Source of the DNA: Agaricus subrufescens
Taxonomy: Eukaryota; Basidiomycota; Agaricomycetes; Agaricales; Agaricaceae
Assembly: GCA_029945375.1 (NCBI GenBank)
Contig: CM057065.1
Location: 1,426,001-1,490,000, forward strand
Reading direction: 5' to 3'
DNA length: 64,000 nucleotides
Made by a program: the position numbers and the translations under genes
In this document: piece after piece, positions 1-10,573 of the stretch
Layout of the letters: the number at the start of each line of letters is the position of its first letter
How positions within the stretch are numbered: the first letter of the stretch is position 1
The notes under the pieces: generated by a model
Seen by the model: the letters and a program-made list of their open reading frames with translations, nothing else
The model's database searches: none
What the model was told of the DNA's origin: nothing

Positions 1-754
1 CATAGGGATACCAATTGGGATCTTCACCTTCATCATCCTCTCCACCATCCTCTCTGTCCTCGTCTCCTTGGTCAAGCTTTCCGGTACATGGGATTGTGAG
101 GTCATCAGGTTCATCCTCCGCAAATATCATATCTGGAAAGCTATTATCAACATCGGCTAACTGCCTGCGAATATCTGGCAGAATCTTATCGCCATCCAAT
201 TTCTCAACTGTGACATCCACTTCAGTTCCATCGTCATTCCACCAATGACTGTCAAACTCGTTGGCCAGATTAAACATTCGGCTTGTTGGTTCGGTGGGTC
301 CCATATTATCTCGGGTCATAAAAATATCCATCGCTGAAAGTTCAACTGGTCCAGTCAGTTGCGGAGCCATATAGTCAGATTCTTTGTCTGGCTGATCTGG
401 ATGTGTCGATGTCGCTACTGCGCACTCCGCCATTGCCTTTGAGTGGGCTTGACCTCTTCGATGATTACTGATGGATACTTTTTCTAGTAAAACAACTTTT
501 ACTGCTCTTTCTGAGCAAGGTATGCACTTCATACGATTAGACCCCATTGGATCAGGGATGAAAACTAGATTGGTGTGAGACAAATTCGGTGAGTCTGTTT
601 TTTCGCATACCGTCTGTTTCCATACTTTGCCGCCCTCTTCCTCGTCGATCTCCCATGATTTTGCAGACTGATGAGAAGCGTTGACCACTTTGACCCTTGA
701 AATCCTTTTCTGTATCTCTCGTATGTCTCCATTCCACGTCTTACCAAGGTACAT
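1..754 (-). CDS. Partial multicopy-type, probably transposon-associated protein (N-terminal 251 residues)
   Basis: An uninterrupted frame runs from an ATG at 754-752 to the left edge with no stop, so the C-terminus lies outside the window. The N-terminal 75 residues are basic and mixed in character. Around residue 80 there is a finger-like pattern, CIPC followed by HRRGQAH, spaced like a C2H2 or related zinc finger. The remainder is acidic and ends at the edge with EDPNWYPY. From memory, a W(Y/F)PY motif after an acidic stretch occurs in a large uncharacterised protein family that is repeated in Agaricomycete genomes. I link it to mobile elements by inference only. It is divergent from the gene at 990, with 235 bp between the two starts. 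No catalytic domain is visible in this part. Confidence 0.6.
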   Translation of the reverse strand, partial: MYLGKTWNGDIREIQKRISRVKVVNASHQSAKSWEIDEEEGGKVWKQTVCEKTDSPNLSHTNLVFIPDPMGSNRMKCIPCSERAVKVVLLEKVSISNHRRGQAHSKAMAECAVATSTHPDQPDKESDYMAPQLTGPVELSAMDIFMTRDNMGPTEPTSRMFNLANEFDSHWWNDDGTEVDVTVEKLDGDKILPDIRRQLADVDNSFPDMIFAEDEPDDLTIPCTGKLDQGDEDREDGGEDDEGEDPNWYPY

Positions 755-989
755 TTTAATTTTATTTAACGTAACTCATATCTGACTGAAATGACATCTT
801 GCCACTATCTCGAAAGCCTTGCATGTATATGCCTCCAGATGTAAAACTGAGTGCTTCGGACATTTTTGTCTTAAAACAGAAAGTTGAAAGCCTCATCGCT
901 GCACGTGCGTTGAAAAAAATTCTTAAAATGCTTTCTTCGAAGTCGGTAAAGTCCCCACTTCCATTTCTCTCTGTGTCACTCATTTAAAC

Positions 990-2333
990 ATGGTCGAGAT
1001 GTCCGACATCCCTGACCATTTTGCAGTCTCTCCCTCTTCTCGTCCCAGTCCTTCAGCTTTGGTGGTGACACCTGGCATTGGTTTTGAGGTCAGTCCTTTG
1101 GCTTCGCCGTCACTGATGGTCTCTGGGCATAGCGCTCCACCATCAAACTTTCCCACCCCCGCTCATAGCCGTGTTGGTACTCCTATGGCTGGTGAAGCAA
1201 CTTTTGCCCCACCTCCCCTTGTTCGCAAACGCCCAGGTGAGGATCTGACTCAGTTTGCGGCACAAGTTGGGCAGGCTGCCAAGTTTCCCAAGACATTGTT
1301 TGACAAGTTAACGAATTTTTCAAAGGTGACTATATTCATTATGAGGTGCATTTTCTCATTTCTTTTGATTATAGCTTTCTTCGGGTGAACGTGAAGTTCA
1401 GCTATATGCTGAACTCCTGAAGATTTCGAATTATGAGGAAGAAAATAAGGAGATTCGAGATATGACAAAATACATCATACCAAAGACAATGATGGTAAGC
1501 TATCCGTTATCTTATATGACCCATAGACTTACTTTTGTGAAGTCACTCATTGGGACGTTCACCTTTCGTGCACTCTTGAACCCCTCTCGAGCAAATTACC
1601 TCGATACTTGAGGTAACCATGGGCCTGATCAGGATGTGATGGTAAGTTATTATTTGTCGACTTTAATTTTTCTTCATTTTTTTTTTAGGTCATGCTCCTT
1701 GGTGACTCACGCTCAGGCTACACTTCTACCATTGCTGCTGATCCCAACAAATTTCCTGTGATCCGGGCTTATATCTGTAACAAGCTGAATCAACGTCGTT
1801 ATATGCTCAAAAAATCGGTGAAGTAACATCTTTGTTTATCAAATATAATAACTCAAAACAAAAATAGATTGTTCAATCAATGACCTCTCCCTTCCTCGAC
1901 ATCATCAGTCTGACACAGCAAGTCATCAGTCTCAATGTTGGTGCTGCAGTTGGGCTCTCTGTTCAACTGTGCACACGCATGGCATTCTTGGTAAGCAATT
2001 ATATAATCAAGAGTTCAAATCTAATGGCATAATGTAGCGCTGGGCCACAAAACGTGCACCTGATAATGACAAAGAATATTGGAAGTATATAAACACCGAA
2101 TTGGGTAAAGTTTGTCAGCGGAGTTATGTATGGCAAAAAGAGTAAGTCTAAAAGAATATGAACATTATTGTAAGCTGACACGTCTTAGCTTCTTTAGATT
2201 GGTTATTAAGGAAGATCAAGAATTGTATGGTGCAATTGGAGATGCACTCGACCATATGAAGCCAGCCGATATACATTCTGAAGAGGATCTTGAACTTGGA
2301 GTTGAGACAGAGCCAGACCTTGGGGAGGACTAA
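990..2333 (+). CDS. Accessory-type hypothetical protein, multi-exon
   Basis: The predicted start is MVEMSDIPDHF at 990, with an alternative methionine at 999. Exon 1 runs to about 1325 and encodes a Ser/Pro-rich head followed by RPGEDLTQFAAQVGQ. Further coding segments follow at about 1375-1494, 1548-1649, 1690-1818, 1867-1991, 2039-2144 and 2201-2333, each bounded by GT and AG. The segment at 1548-1649 is the least certain. The last exon is acidic and ends LGVETEPDLGED before TAA. The body looks alpha-helical, with no signal peptide or membrane span. I recall similar proteins (Ser/Pro head, then a helical domain) as multicopy unknowns in Agaricomycetes near mobile elements. It lies head-to-head with the truncated gene at the left edge and ends 163 bp before the TIR element. 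Confidence 0.6.
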
Positions 2334-2496
2334 GGGGTACATCCAGAAATCTTAATTTTACTATGCTTTTGGTCATTTGTTCTGTCTGCTATCGTATCTC
2401 AATATTTTGACCCGACTATTTTTCGAATTCGGAAGCCGCATGCAGTGGCATCAATGCCATCATCACATGCTGTTTAATGCACGTGAACGAGATAAA

Positions 2497-2504
2497 TAAA
2501 AGAG
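2497..2504. repeat. Target-site duplication, left copy
   Basis: The octamer TAAAAGAG lies immediately outside the left terminal inverted repeat. It is repeated exactly outside the right end at 6177-6184. An 8-bp duplication is the size expected for hAT insertion. Confidence 0.88.
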
Positions 2505-2523
2505 TAGGGTTGCGGAAAAAACC
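2505..2523 (+). repeat. Left terminal inverted repeat
   Basis: TAGGGTTGCGGAAAAAACC here matches the reverse complement of 6158-6176 at all 19 positions. Similarity then continues only in patches. Confidence 0.92.
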
Positions 2524-2725
2524 CCTAGTTATTTCCCAGGAGGTTTTTTCCCGGTAAGATACTAGTAAGATACCAGTATTTTACCTGGGGGGGTCACCAG
2601 GGTTTCACTAGGTAATTAACCTAGGTCACGTGTATATAAAAATTACCTTAAATGGAAATCCTGTGAGGGGCTAAACGCGACATTGCAATGTTTATCGAAA
2701 AAATTGAAACATCCCTACTGACACT

Positions 2726-5700
2726 ATGGACATCCCAAAGACTATCCTAGATGACTATATACCACACCCTCTTCTCTCAGTCATCAGCCTTCTCCAGTAT
2801 CCACCCCCCAATATCGACTCCGATACACGAGTCTTTCCAGTTGATGGCATCTCATCCCAGCAAGCCAGTGACTTCGAGGGACGCGACGCGTCCGAGATTG
2901 CGGCAACATTGTTCTCCCTCTCGATCCCTCCTATACAATTCATACATGACTTGCAAGCCCTCTTTCAAGCTAAACCAGACCATCAGTCGTTCGCATTCGC
3001 TTCCAATGGTGGCCAACCCGTCCACTTACCTATATGGATGCTGAACTTGTGGCTCGAACAGCACCAAATTGCTTTTGCGCAGGCAACGTGGAGAAAGGCC
3101 ATACAATGGATTGCGCTATTGCCTACAGCCGCCGACTGGATGACTGTGTTGTCCCGCATCCCCTGGAAATGGGACCTTCCTCGAGCAATGGGAGGGGCTT
3201 TCGGGATTCAGAACCTGGCAGGCTTCTGTTCCACGGATTGGCTGTCAGACTTGCACATTGATCAAATGGCTGTTGCCATAGACGATCAACTCACAAGCGA
3301 ATCCGATACACCTGGGAAGCGATTTCTAGGAGCCGTGTGGAGTGATGCCCTGCGAAGTTTCTTTCAAGCCCGCCAAGACGAGTATCTGTCTAGTTCATCC
3401 AGTCAATACCTCCGAGAAATCGGTGACGAAATTCAAACTGGCAACTTACATCAGATTGCCACGATCTTATCCGTTCGTCTCACAAATGGGGAGGCTGCAA
3501 TGCTTCCGAATTCTTGTTATCCCAAAGGAAACCATTGGGTAGCCATAGTTGTCGACCTTGACGAAGGCATCGTACGATACGGTGATCCTGCGGGGTTACC
3601 TGCACCCCCTGAAGTCCTTGAGATGGTTTCGTGGTACTTAAAGAAACACGGATGGTCGAGATACATCACCTTGGGAACCATACCCTGCAGCAAACAAGAG
3701 GACACCTTCTCGTGTTCTACCCTCGCGTTCAACTCCATCCTCGCATACTTCAACCCTTTGTTCGATCTTATGACCGCTACTCCTGATGGTGCACCGGGTC
3801 GGCTTCAGGCTCTAAGGATCATCAGTTCGTATATTCAAAAATTGATCGTGAGTGACTTGAGAATTGAACCACGACCTATGAAACTCATACCTTCTTCTAG
3901 TTGAGCAGCCAACAGCAAGTTGGAAGTGTTGAAGGCGGCCACGTGGCATTGGAGACCCTACAGGAAGAGCCAATTCCGCAAGAGCGCCCTCAAACCAAAC
4001 GAGCAGTCCAGGTACAAGAAGCCACAGCGGAGTCGCATACTGGAGAGTGGCTGCGTAATTTTGCTCTGCGGGTATGGCTCGTTCACTGCTATTTATTGAA
4101 ATCTAACGTGCTTCGTTTTAGACCATCAACTCCATTGGCCCTGCCCGTTTCTCTTGTATGGTATCCGACAGCACCGGTAACACTCTTCTTGGACGAACGA
4201 AGGTTGCGGAACACGTACCTACCATTATTCCTCTCGCGGACTGTGTTCATCACATCAGTAATATGATTGGTGATATCGTTAAGCTCCCTTTCTTTCGCAA
4301 GGTGAGCGTGGACCAGTTTAAAAGACCAATTAACTAGTTCACTAAAGTTTTATAGACTGTTACTATACTTCGTGCGGTGATAACCAAAATTCACAAATCA
4401 CATATCGGCACAGCCGAGTTCAAAGCTGCCCGAAGCACTATTGCTGGTGCACCTGGTCGTGGTCTTGAAGCTATAGGCAAAACCCGCTTTGGGACCATTA
4501 TATTTGCTGCGCGCTCTTTGGAACGCAACATACCTGTACTCAAGGAAGTTGTGAGGCGTGGTCAGTTTGACATGGGGGTATGTTTATGTCTTTTACCTGT
4601 CTTGGTTTTACTCACTGTCATTCATGACCAGACATATGCGCAATATTTCTCATCAAAGACACCTTGTTTCCCCACTGCGGATTTTGAATTCTCCCTGGCT
4701 CAGCTTGTCCGAATTGGCACTCCGGCAATTCAAGCACTGACTTGCTTAGAGTCAAACATGGCCACAGCCGCTGACGTGTATATTTTTTTCCATGCTTTGG
4801 TCTCGTTAACCCTGAAAACACTTGAGGATGACGAAATGTGTTTCCCCGATGAGACTCAGACAGAAATTAGAGGTATCATAGAGTGGCGCTACAATCAATT
4901 GTTTGGCAGTGGCCCTATGGCCAATAATGTTTATATTTCAGCGGCGTATCTTCTACCAGGTGAGTGCTTTGACTTTTTTTTAAGACGCACGTCTTTACAT
5001 TTATCAGTCCACGTTGCAAGTACCCTCTTTCAGGCAGAACCTGCTCCTCCAGGAAATCTTGACTATGCGGGAATCCGTAATATAACAGCATTCAAAACAG
5101 TGGCTCAATTTTTGTTATCGATGGCTGAGAAGGAAATCAATCACGGTCACAAACCTGAACTGACCCAATGGCAGAACCGAGCTTCTATTTTTGTACCCAA
5201 GCTCCTGAACGAACTCATAGCCTATTCACGACAACAATACCCATTCAATGCTCCTTATGACGAAGAGGAAGGCCCATTTCTGTGGTGGAGCGCCCTATCT
5301 CATAATGAGTTGTCCCAGATCTTACCAGTAAAGCCTCCAGTTCCTTGCTGCTCGTGAATGTACTGAGAAGTTTTGTTTCCAGGTATTGGCGATGAAGATA
5401 TTCTCCATTCGTGTCAATTCAATGGAGGAAGAGCGAACTGGCTCTGTTTTTACATGGCTCTCACCTCCGCCGCGCTCTCGTATAACTGTTGAAACCATGG
5501 CAGCTATTACTCGGGTACGTCGTCACTGCAAAGACGACAGTAAGGTATTTCATCTTAATACTCTCTATATCACACAATGGTTGCTGAGTGAACCTCAGCC
5601 TCAGCCGCATTCAATGAAGAGGCCCAAACTCCGATTCTATGACTATAGTGCTCCCTTTTTGGACAACGCTGGTGATGATGTCAACCAGGAAAGTAAAGGC

Positions 5701-5985
5701 AGCGATGGGTCTGAATTGGCCGTAATTTCCCGCGGCGATGACAATGATAACAACCCAGGGGATGATGAGGACTGGCTTTTTCAACAGCCTGAGCCCCTTA
5801 CCTCTTGTATGACACCTGGCAATATTGAAACCCCCGTTGCGTGGGACTCGATGCACATCACTGCAGCATTGTCTTTGGATCAGCATTTACAAAGTGACTC
5901 AATGAGTTCTGTCTCTACTCAAGCTGCCCCAGAACCGGTTTCTGGAGTCAATGACAATGACTTCTCATCCTATTTCGATTTTTAA
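2726..5985 (+). CDS. Ulp1-like cysteine protease fused to C-terminal half of a hAT transposase
   Basis: The first frame from ATG 2726 encodes a C48/Ulp1-like protease: WLSDLHIDQM begins the domain, the catalytic His lies in NHWVAIVVDL, the Asp in YGDPAG, the oxyanion Gln in KQED and the Cys in FSC. Read straight through, it stops at 3904. A phase-0 intron at 3848-3900 (GTGAGT to TTCTTCTAG) instead joins it in frame to exon 3901-4071. Exons 4122-4301, 4356-4577, 4632-4959, 5008-5327 and 5383-5985 then follow in consistent phase, giving about 980 residues. The second part is DUF659/hAT-like: VSDSTGNT supplies the second catalytic Asp, then DCVHH, LPFFRKT and GKTRFGT. The C-terminal dimerisation region contains WWSALSHNELSQI and EEERTGS. 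The BED finger and first catalytic Asp are absent, apparently replaced by the protease. Separate protease and transposase genes remain possible if the 3848 intron is not used. Confidence 0.75.
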
Positions 5986-6157
5986 ATAGTGTTCTGGCCC
6001 GTTTTTGGGCCTGTAGCCGATGTTCGAAAGAATACATTTTTTGATCACGTGATCGGCCATGTGAGCAGTTAATTACTGGGAAAAAACCAGTAAAAAAGGT
6101 GTAAAAAACCCCTATTAGGGGGGTCCCTGTATTTTACCGGTATTTTACATGGGGGGA

Positions 6158-6176
6158 GGTTTTTTCCGCAACCCTA
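6158..6176 (-). repeat. Right terminal inverted repeat
   Basis: This is the exact reverse complement of the left repeat. The octamer TAAAAGAG follows directly. Confidence 0.92.
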
Positions 6177-6184
6177 TAAAAGAG
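6177..6184. repeat. Target-site duplication, right copy
   Basis: TAAAAGAG is identical to 2497-2504. Confidence 0.88.
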
Positions 6185-6960
6185 CGTAACGACAAATGTA
6201 TCACGTGATGTTAGATGAATAGAAATGTTTAATTGCTGTCTCTACATGGTAGGTGATATTTAGGTTACGGACCTCACATGTGGAACATGTTGGTATTACC
6301 TGACTCTTCCGAATTGTGAGTAGTTGATATCACCTTGAGATGCTTCAAATTAATTTTATATGTCACGCGGTATAGTGAGGGCATATGCCGTATAAATATG
6401 AATTACATATCATTTTGGGACGGGCGTGTACAATGTATGAATCTATTGGGATGACGACACAGTGTCAGCGCATTCTCGCTAATCCGGCATAGATTTGTTA
6501 ATTAATTATATGAAAGTGTCAATTTTTTACATTACTCCTCGCGTTTCAAACCCGACGCGACGAGATTAGGATCGCTCACCAGTGTCATTTTAAGCGCCCT
6601 CTAGCAGAATATCGGAAGGAGCTAGCAGAGAAAAAACAAGACTTTTGTTCTCGGGTGCCTGACGTGTTGTCGCTCGTATGGAGGCTCTGACGTGGCTCCG
6701 AGATATGAGAAGATACTATCGGCAAATGCTATAAACGGTGTAAGTTCTCTGTAGTTCATTGGATGGGCACTAGTTCAACAGCACCTGATCTAGGCTTAGG
6801 ACACTCTTTCCGCATGTTCTTTGTTCGACAGTGGCAATGGGCCCGGGGGAACAAACACTCGGAGTGCCTCCCAAGAAAGAAAAGTCCATAAAATACACCC
6901 GTTATCCATCTCTATGGACGGTGCCATACTTTAAAACTCTGGGTGGTACTAATCTGACTC
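6185..6960. other. Intergenic stretch, no gene seen
   Basis: This AT-rich spacer lies between the transposon and the first 7TM gene. No frame of useful length or family resemblance was found on either strand. It probably holds the 3' untranslated region of the 7TM gene at 6961. Confidence 0.6.
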
Positions 6961-8034
6961 TCAGCTGCTTGTAGCTCTCTCCTCGTCAATTTTCTTACGG
7001 CCATCCTGTTCCCTAAACGCCCGGTGTAAGGCAACTTGATAAACAATTAATATGGACATGAACGCCTGAGCATGATAGCTTGAATGGTTTACTCCGGAAA
7101 ATATTTTATCAAACTTACTTGGCAAGCTATGATGAGGGGTAAAAAATCTGCTTCGAATGCAGGTGTGTAGAGATGCAATATCGCGATGGCCGCAATGGGG
7201 GCATTGATTATTGAAGATTCCAGTAGGATACTGATGATAGAATTGTGTTGAGATGTTGAAATTTGTTGTCCACAGAGGTAAATCAACTTTCGCCTGTGGA
7301 TGAGCAGACGAGTGACGATATAACTTGTTGCAAACAGGTTTAATATTACGTTGCCAATTATTGCGATTGACTCGGCGATTCCGATTGAGCTTTTGCACCA
7401 AGGCAGGGTTTTGCAGTTTCGCCATACACTGTATAGTCCTATTATAATGGAACCTGCCACTTTGATTTTTTTTATTAGGCTGAGCTCGGAAAGTGTAACA
7501 GATATTGGTTGCGAACCTATGACAATTCCCCAAAGCCCCATAGGGAAAATCCAGAACAGTGCCTGCAATTTGCGATTATTGGGTCCAAGTGCTCTCTGGA
7601 CCTTGAAACATCGCCACACCTCCAGGAGTAGCGCATCAGTAAAGACACACTGAACTTGGGAACGATTATCTCACCAGTAGACCATCAGTTAGCGTGATGA
7701 TCACCAAAGGGGTCAGGCTATCCATGATGGTGAACACGTATATCAGGTAAGAGTTCTTTTGCTCATAGAACGATTTGAGAGCGTCCAAATACAAGTCAAT
7801 TAATACTTCAACTTGATAACCAAGAACTACCATGACGACCAGGACCACGTATATTTGTGCGATGCACCTTTGTCTTGTACTTCCTTGTCCTTTTGAGGAA
7901 AGAAGAATCAAGCACTTGATCCCCAAGGTAAGAAGTCCACCAGAGAAGAGGATTCCAAGTAACGGTACGATCGAGTTTACTAAATGATCGTGGAACAAAA
8001 GACGAACTTGTTCCAGAGTCATTGTACGCTCCAT
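6961..8034 (-). CDS. Seven-transmembrane protein, array copy 1
   Basis: Four exons are predicted: 8034-7675, 7619-7517, 7459-7119 and 7065-6961, giving about 302 residues. The start was chosen at MERTMTLEQVRLL because all five array members share this opening. Hydrophobic segments include SIVPLLGILFSGGLL, IYVVLVVMVVLGY, LIYVFTIMDSL, ALFWIFPMGLWG, a segment ending LNLFATSYIV, IISILLESSIINAP and AFMSILIVYQV, consistent with seven spans. Between spans lie WRCFKVQRALGP after TM3 and a short basic loop after TM5. The basic and acidic tail ends ERATSS. The pattern (LLESS followed by a final span near a basic tail) resembles uncharacterised receptor-like 7TM families of Agaricomycetes, but ligand and partner are unknown. 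The exon 2 donor GTTCGC is weak and frame alone would allow read-through. Confidence 0.82.
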
Positions 8035-10573
8035 GTTGGAAAGGAATTTTGAATATTGAAGCCGGTGCATGGAAGAGGTAAGAAAGGGTGAAATTACATT
8101 TCATGTGTGAGGTTTGAATTGTTTTAATAGCATTGGACATCGCTACCATAAAGCGAGGAGTCTGTGTTCAAAACGAGAAAGTGAGGTCGGAGTTTAAATC
8201 ATCGCAGCCTCGGTAATTTCAAACAGATCCGACTGTCACTCAGCAGCAAAGTAATGATGAACTATAAGTGGCTCCGACGCCTCACTCATTGCAATGATAC
8301 ATCCATAAGATAGCGAGAAAACCCGGAATCAAAGTGTAACGATTAATTCTACACGTTTCAGTTTCAGTTATATTAGAAGCACAGTATCTCGCAGTATCCG
8401 TAGTATCTCGCAGCATGAACCTAATAATATATAAACCCAACTGTAAAAATTTCGAGCTGGTTTCAATATATCTTTTTGAATCCAACTCGGATATTGAGAC
8501 CGTAACACAAGGGAGCATATTCATCATCGACACAATTCATGACACATGCCCGTCGATATTCACGAGTTGAGCCGCCTCGGGATATGAGGGCTAGTGGTCC
8601 TTTCTATTTTTTTTGTAGTGCAAATTTCAAGCTTGATCGGCATGCGTGACTAGCCTCCTTTTCAAGCGGGGCGCTGGTTTGAAACTGCCGTATCCGAATG
8701 GCTCCTGCTTGTATATAAAGATGTTGACTTGACAATGAAGCAATATATATTCTTGCTATCTTGTACCGAACTCCTGCACTTCTTACTTGGACAGTGCAAG
8801 TATAGGATGGGTTTGTAGATCTAAGCTCTTAATCTTCTTGTATGGTTCTGTGCGGCTATAAAATATGAGAAAAGATTCTGGGATTGCTGGACGCATCAGA
8901 TGATGACTGAGATACTGGTCGACCACTGATTCAATGTTCGTAGCAATGCCGATAAGGAGTCTACAAACTGCGTCTGACGCACGTACCATTACAACGGGTT
9001 TCTCCGGTTAGCTCGTGGCCGTGTCACCCGTATCTATCGTCCAACAGACTTAGATCTGCTACCTCCTTGAGTCAATGCCTTAGGCCTCATGCTAATCATT
9101 CTATGGTACGCCTCGCTATGTCACCCGGAATGGACGTTGATCACCTGAATTATACGACTCCGTGGTCTGCACACACCTTCACTAAATCCGAGCTCATTGT
9201 GGAATTGACGCACCGGTCCCTGGCTAGCAGATATGCGTAGTACAAAACTAATACCCGACCTTCTACTAGTCAACGGTACTGCTGTTCCCCCTCTTACTAC
9301 GACGTCAATACCTGCTTCTGGCGTACTGGAGCCCACAAATACTTGAGCTTCGAATCCGAATCCAGATCCCCGGACCACCAAGCGTAAAACTCAGTCTCGT
9401 CAGATAGGCACTAACTACGACTGCCACACAAAACTTTCTTTTTCTGGCGATGTGATTGAGAGGTCTATCTGCACACCAGCGCTCAGCAGCTACGTGCTGT
9501 ATGCTTATTTGGTCCTACTGGATGCGAAAGAACACCATTCTTGAATGCCTACAGTGCAGTTAGGAGACGTCCTCCGCCCAGATAACAAAATGATCCTCGA
9601 GCAAAAGTGTTTCCGCCATGACCTTCATTCACTATTGAAGAGAGGACGAGTGTTTAAACAACGTGGGGTTGACAAGACAACATCAGGGCTTTTGAACTGG
9701 AGTTGTATAGACTAAACCGACGTAGCAGGGGCAAAAAGGAAGGATAGAGACTGCAGAATCAATGAGCAAGGGGTTGAGACAAGAGAGCAAGAGGAGATTG
9801 AGACGACGGTTAGAGGACTGAGACGACTAGGTTTTCAGACGACGACTGAACAACAGCAAGCAAACAGGGCTGATTATTCGGTCCTATCCTAGAACAGGTG
9901 CGTCCTGTATATACAAAGAATTTTAGTGCAGAGAGTCGAGTGTCGAAAATCACCGACGACGAACAAAAGGAGCTGGAAATTCATACCCATGGGCCATAAG
10001 TCCGATTGGATGGAATTTTAAATGATCTCCGTCCTCTTCAAAGAAGCCCTCCATTCCCCAGCAGCCGAAGTACACGGCTGATGCAGTTGTTGTTCATTGA
10101 AGAGGTGAGTCTAAAAGCGAGCAGTCGCTGGTTTCTACTCAGCTCTTGAATAATGGCTTTGCCTGCGGTGGATCATCGCCCATGAACTAATATCATCTTG
10201 ATTTTTGCGAACCATCTTGGTTGTAGGCCGCTCTCCGATAGTGCCAGTCGAGAGAGGGTGAGTGTCGGTGTTCGGAACAATAGTGATGTGATCGGCCGAA
10301 TCGGACATAGCCGATCAGCCATCCCCACACTTGTTGCGTGCAAGCGAGTTGTGTTAGATCTCTTACTCCCGAATAATTGATTCAATCCCAGGTCTATTGT
10401 TCTAACCAAACGAAGGGTTCTAAATTAAAGTTCAAAAAGCAAAAAGCAAATGACGAATATGATTAGAGGCTACAGGTACTCTTTATGCTATTAGTATTTT
10501 CGTTCGACCGAGGCGGTTATAGGAGAACGAGTCGTAGGGATCATCAAAAGATAGGAAATAAGATATCACTCGA
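8035..10573. other. Long spacer between 7TM copies 1 and 2
   Basis: About 2.5 kb carries no convincing coding frame. It holds the shared upstream block of copy 1 (8226-8280). A purine-rich tract around 9745-9840 is followed by CTGTATATAC near 9905. This might be a decayed LTR read on the minus strand (TATA-like then pyrimidine-rich), but no repeat partner or primer-binding site was found. Several short frames near 9120-9380 and 10170-10410 have no recognisable content. Confidence 0.5.
8226..8280 (-). promoter_or_regulatory. Shared upstream block of 7TM copy 1
   Basis: The plus-strand sequence begins GATCCGACTGTCACTCA and ends AAGTGGCTCCGACGC. It lies about 190-245 bp upstream of the copy 1 start. 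Closely similar blocks precede copies 2, 3 and 5, and a diverged one precedes copy 4. It is a candidate regulatory element or a conserved remnant of the duplication. Confidence 0.5.

Larger units (their letters stand above)
2505..6176 (+). mobile_element. hAT-type TIR DNA transposon (3672 bp) carrying a Ulp1-hAT fusion gene
   Basis: The element is bounded by perfect 19-bp inverted repeats and flanked by an identical 8-bp duplication (TAAAAGAG). Terminal sequence TAGGGTTGCGG and an 8-bp target duplication both fit the hAT superfamily. Subterminal regions carry repeated 9-mers: GTAAGATAC at 2554 and 2565 and GTATTTTAC at 2576 on the left, GTATTTTAC at 6129 and 6140 on the right. Such repeats are typical transposase-binding candidates. 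The intact ends and exact duplication suggest a fairly recent insertion. The single internal gene lacks the N-terminal transposase half, so the element may depend on a transposase made elsewhere; this is inferred from the missing first catalytic Asp and zinc finger. Confidence 0.85.

Noticed and set aside
9340..9370. T-arm-like CTTCGAATCCGAATCC
   Set aside because: No D-arm, anticodon stem or acceptor pairing lies upstream at tRNA spacing.
9740..9920. Possible solo LTR on the minus strand (TATATAC then a long pyrimidine-rich run)
   Set aside because: No second copy, TG..CA ends, target duplication or primer-binding site could be found in the window.
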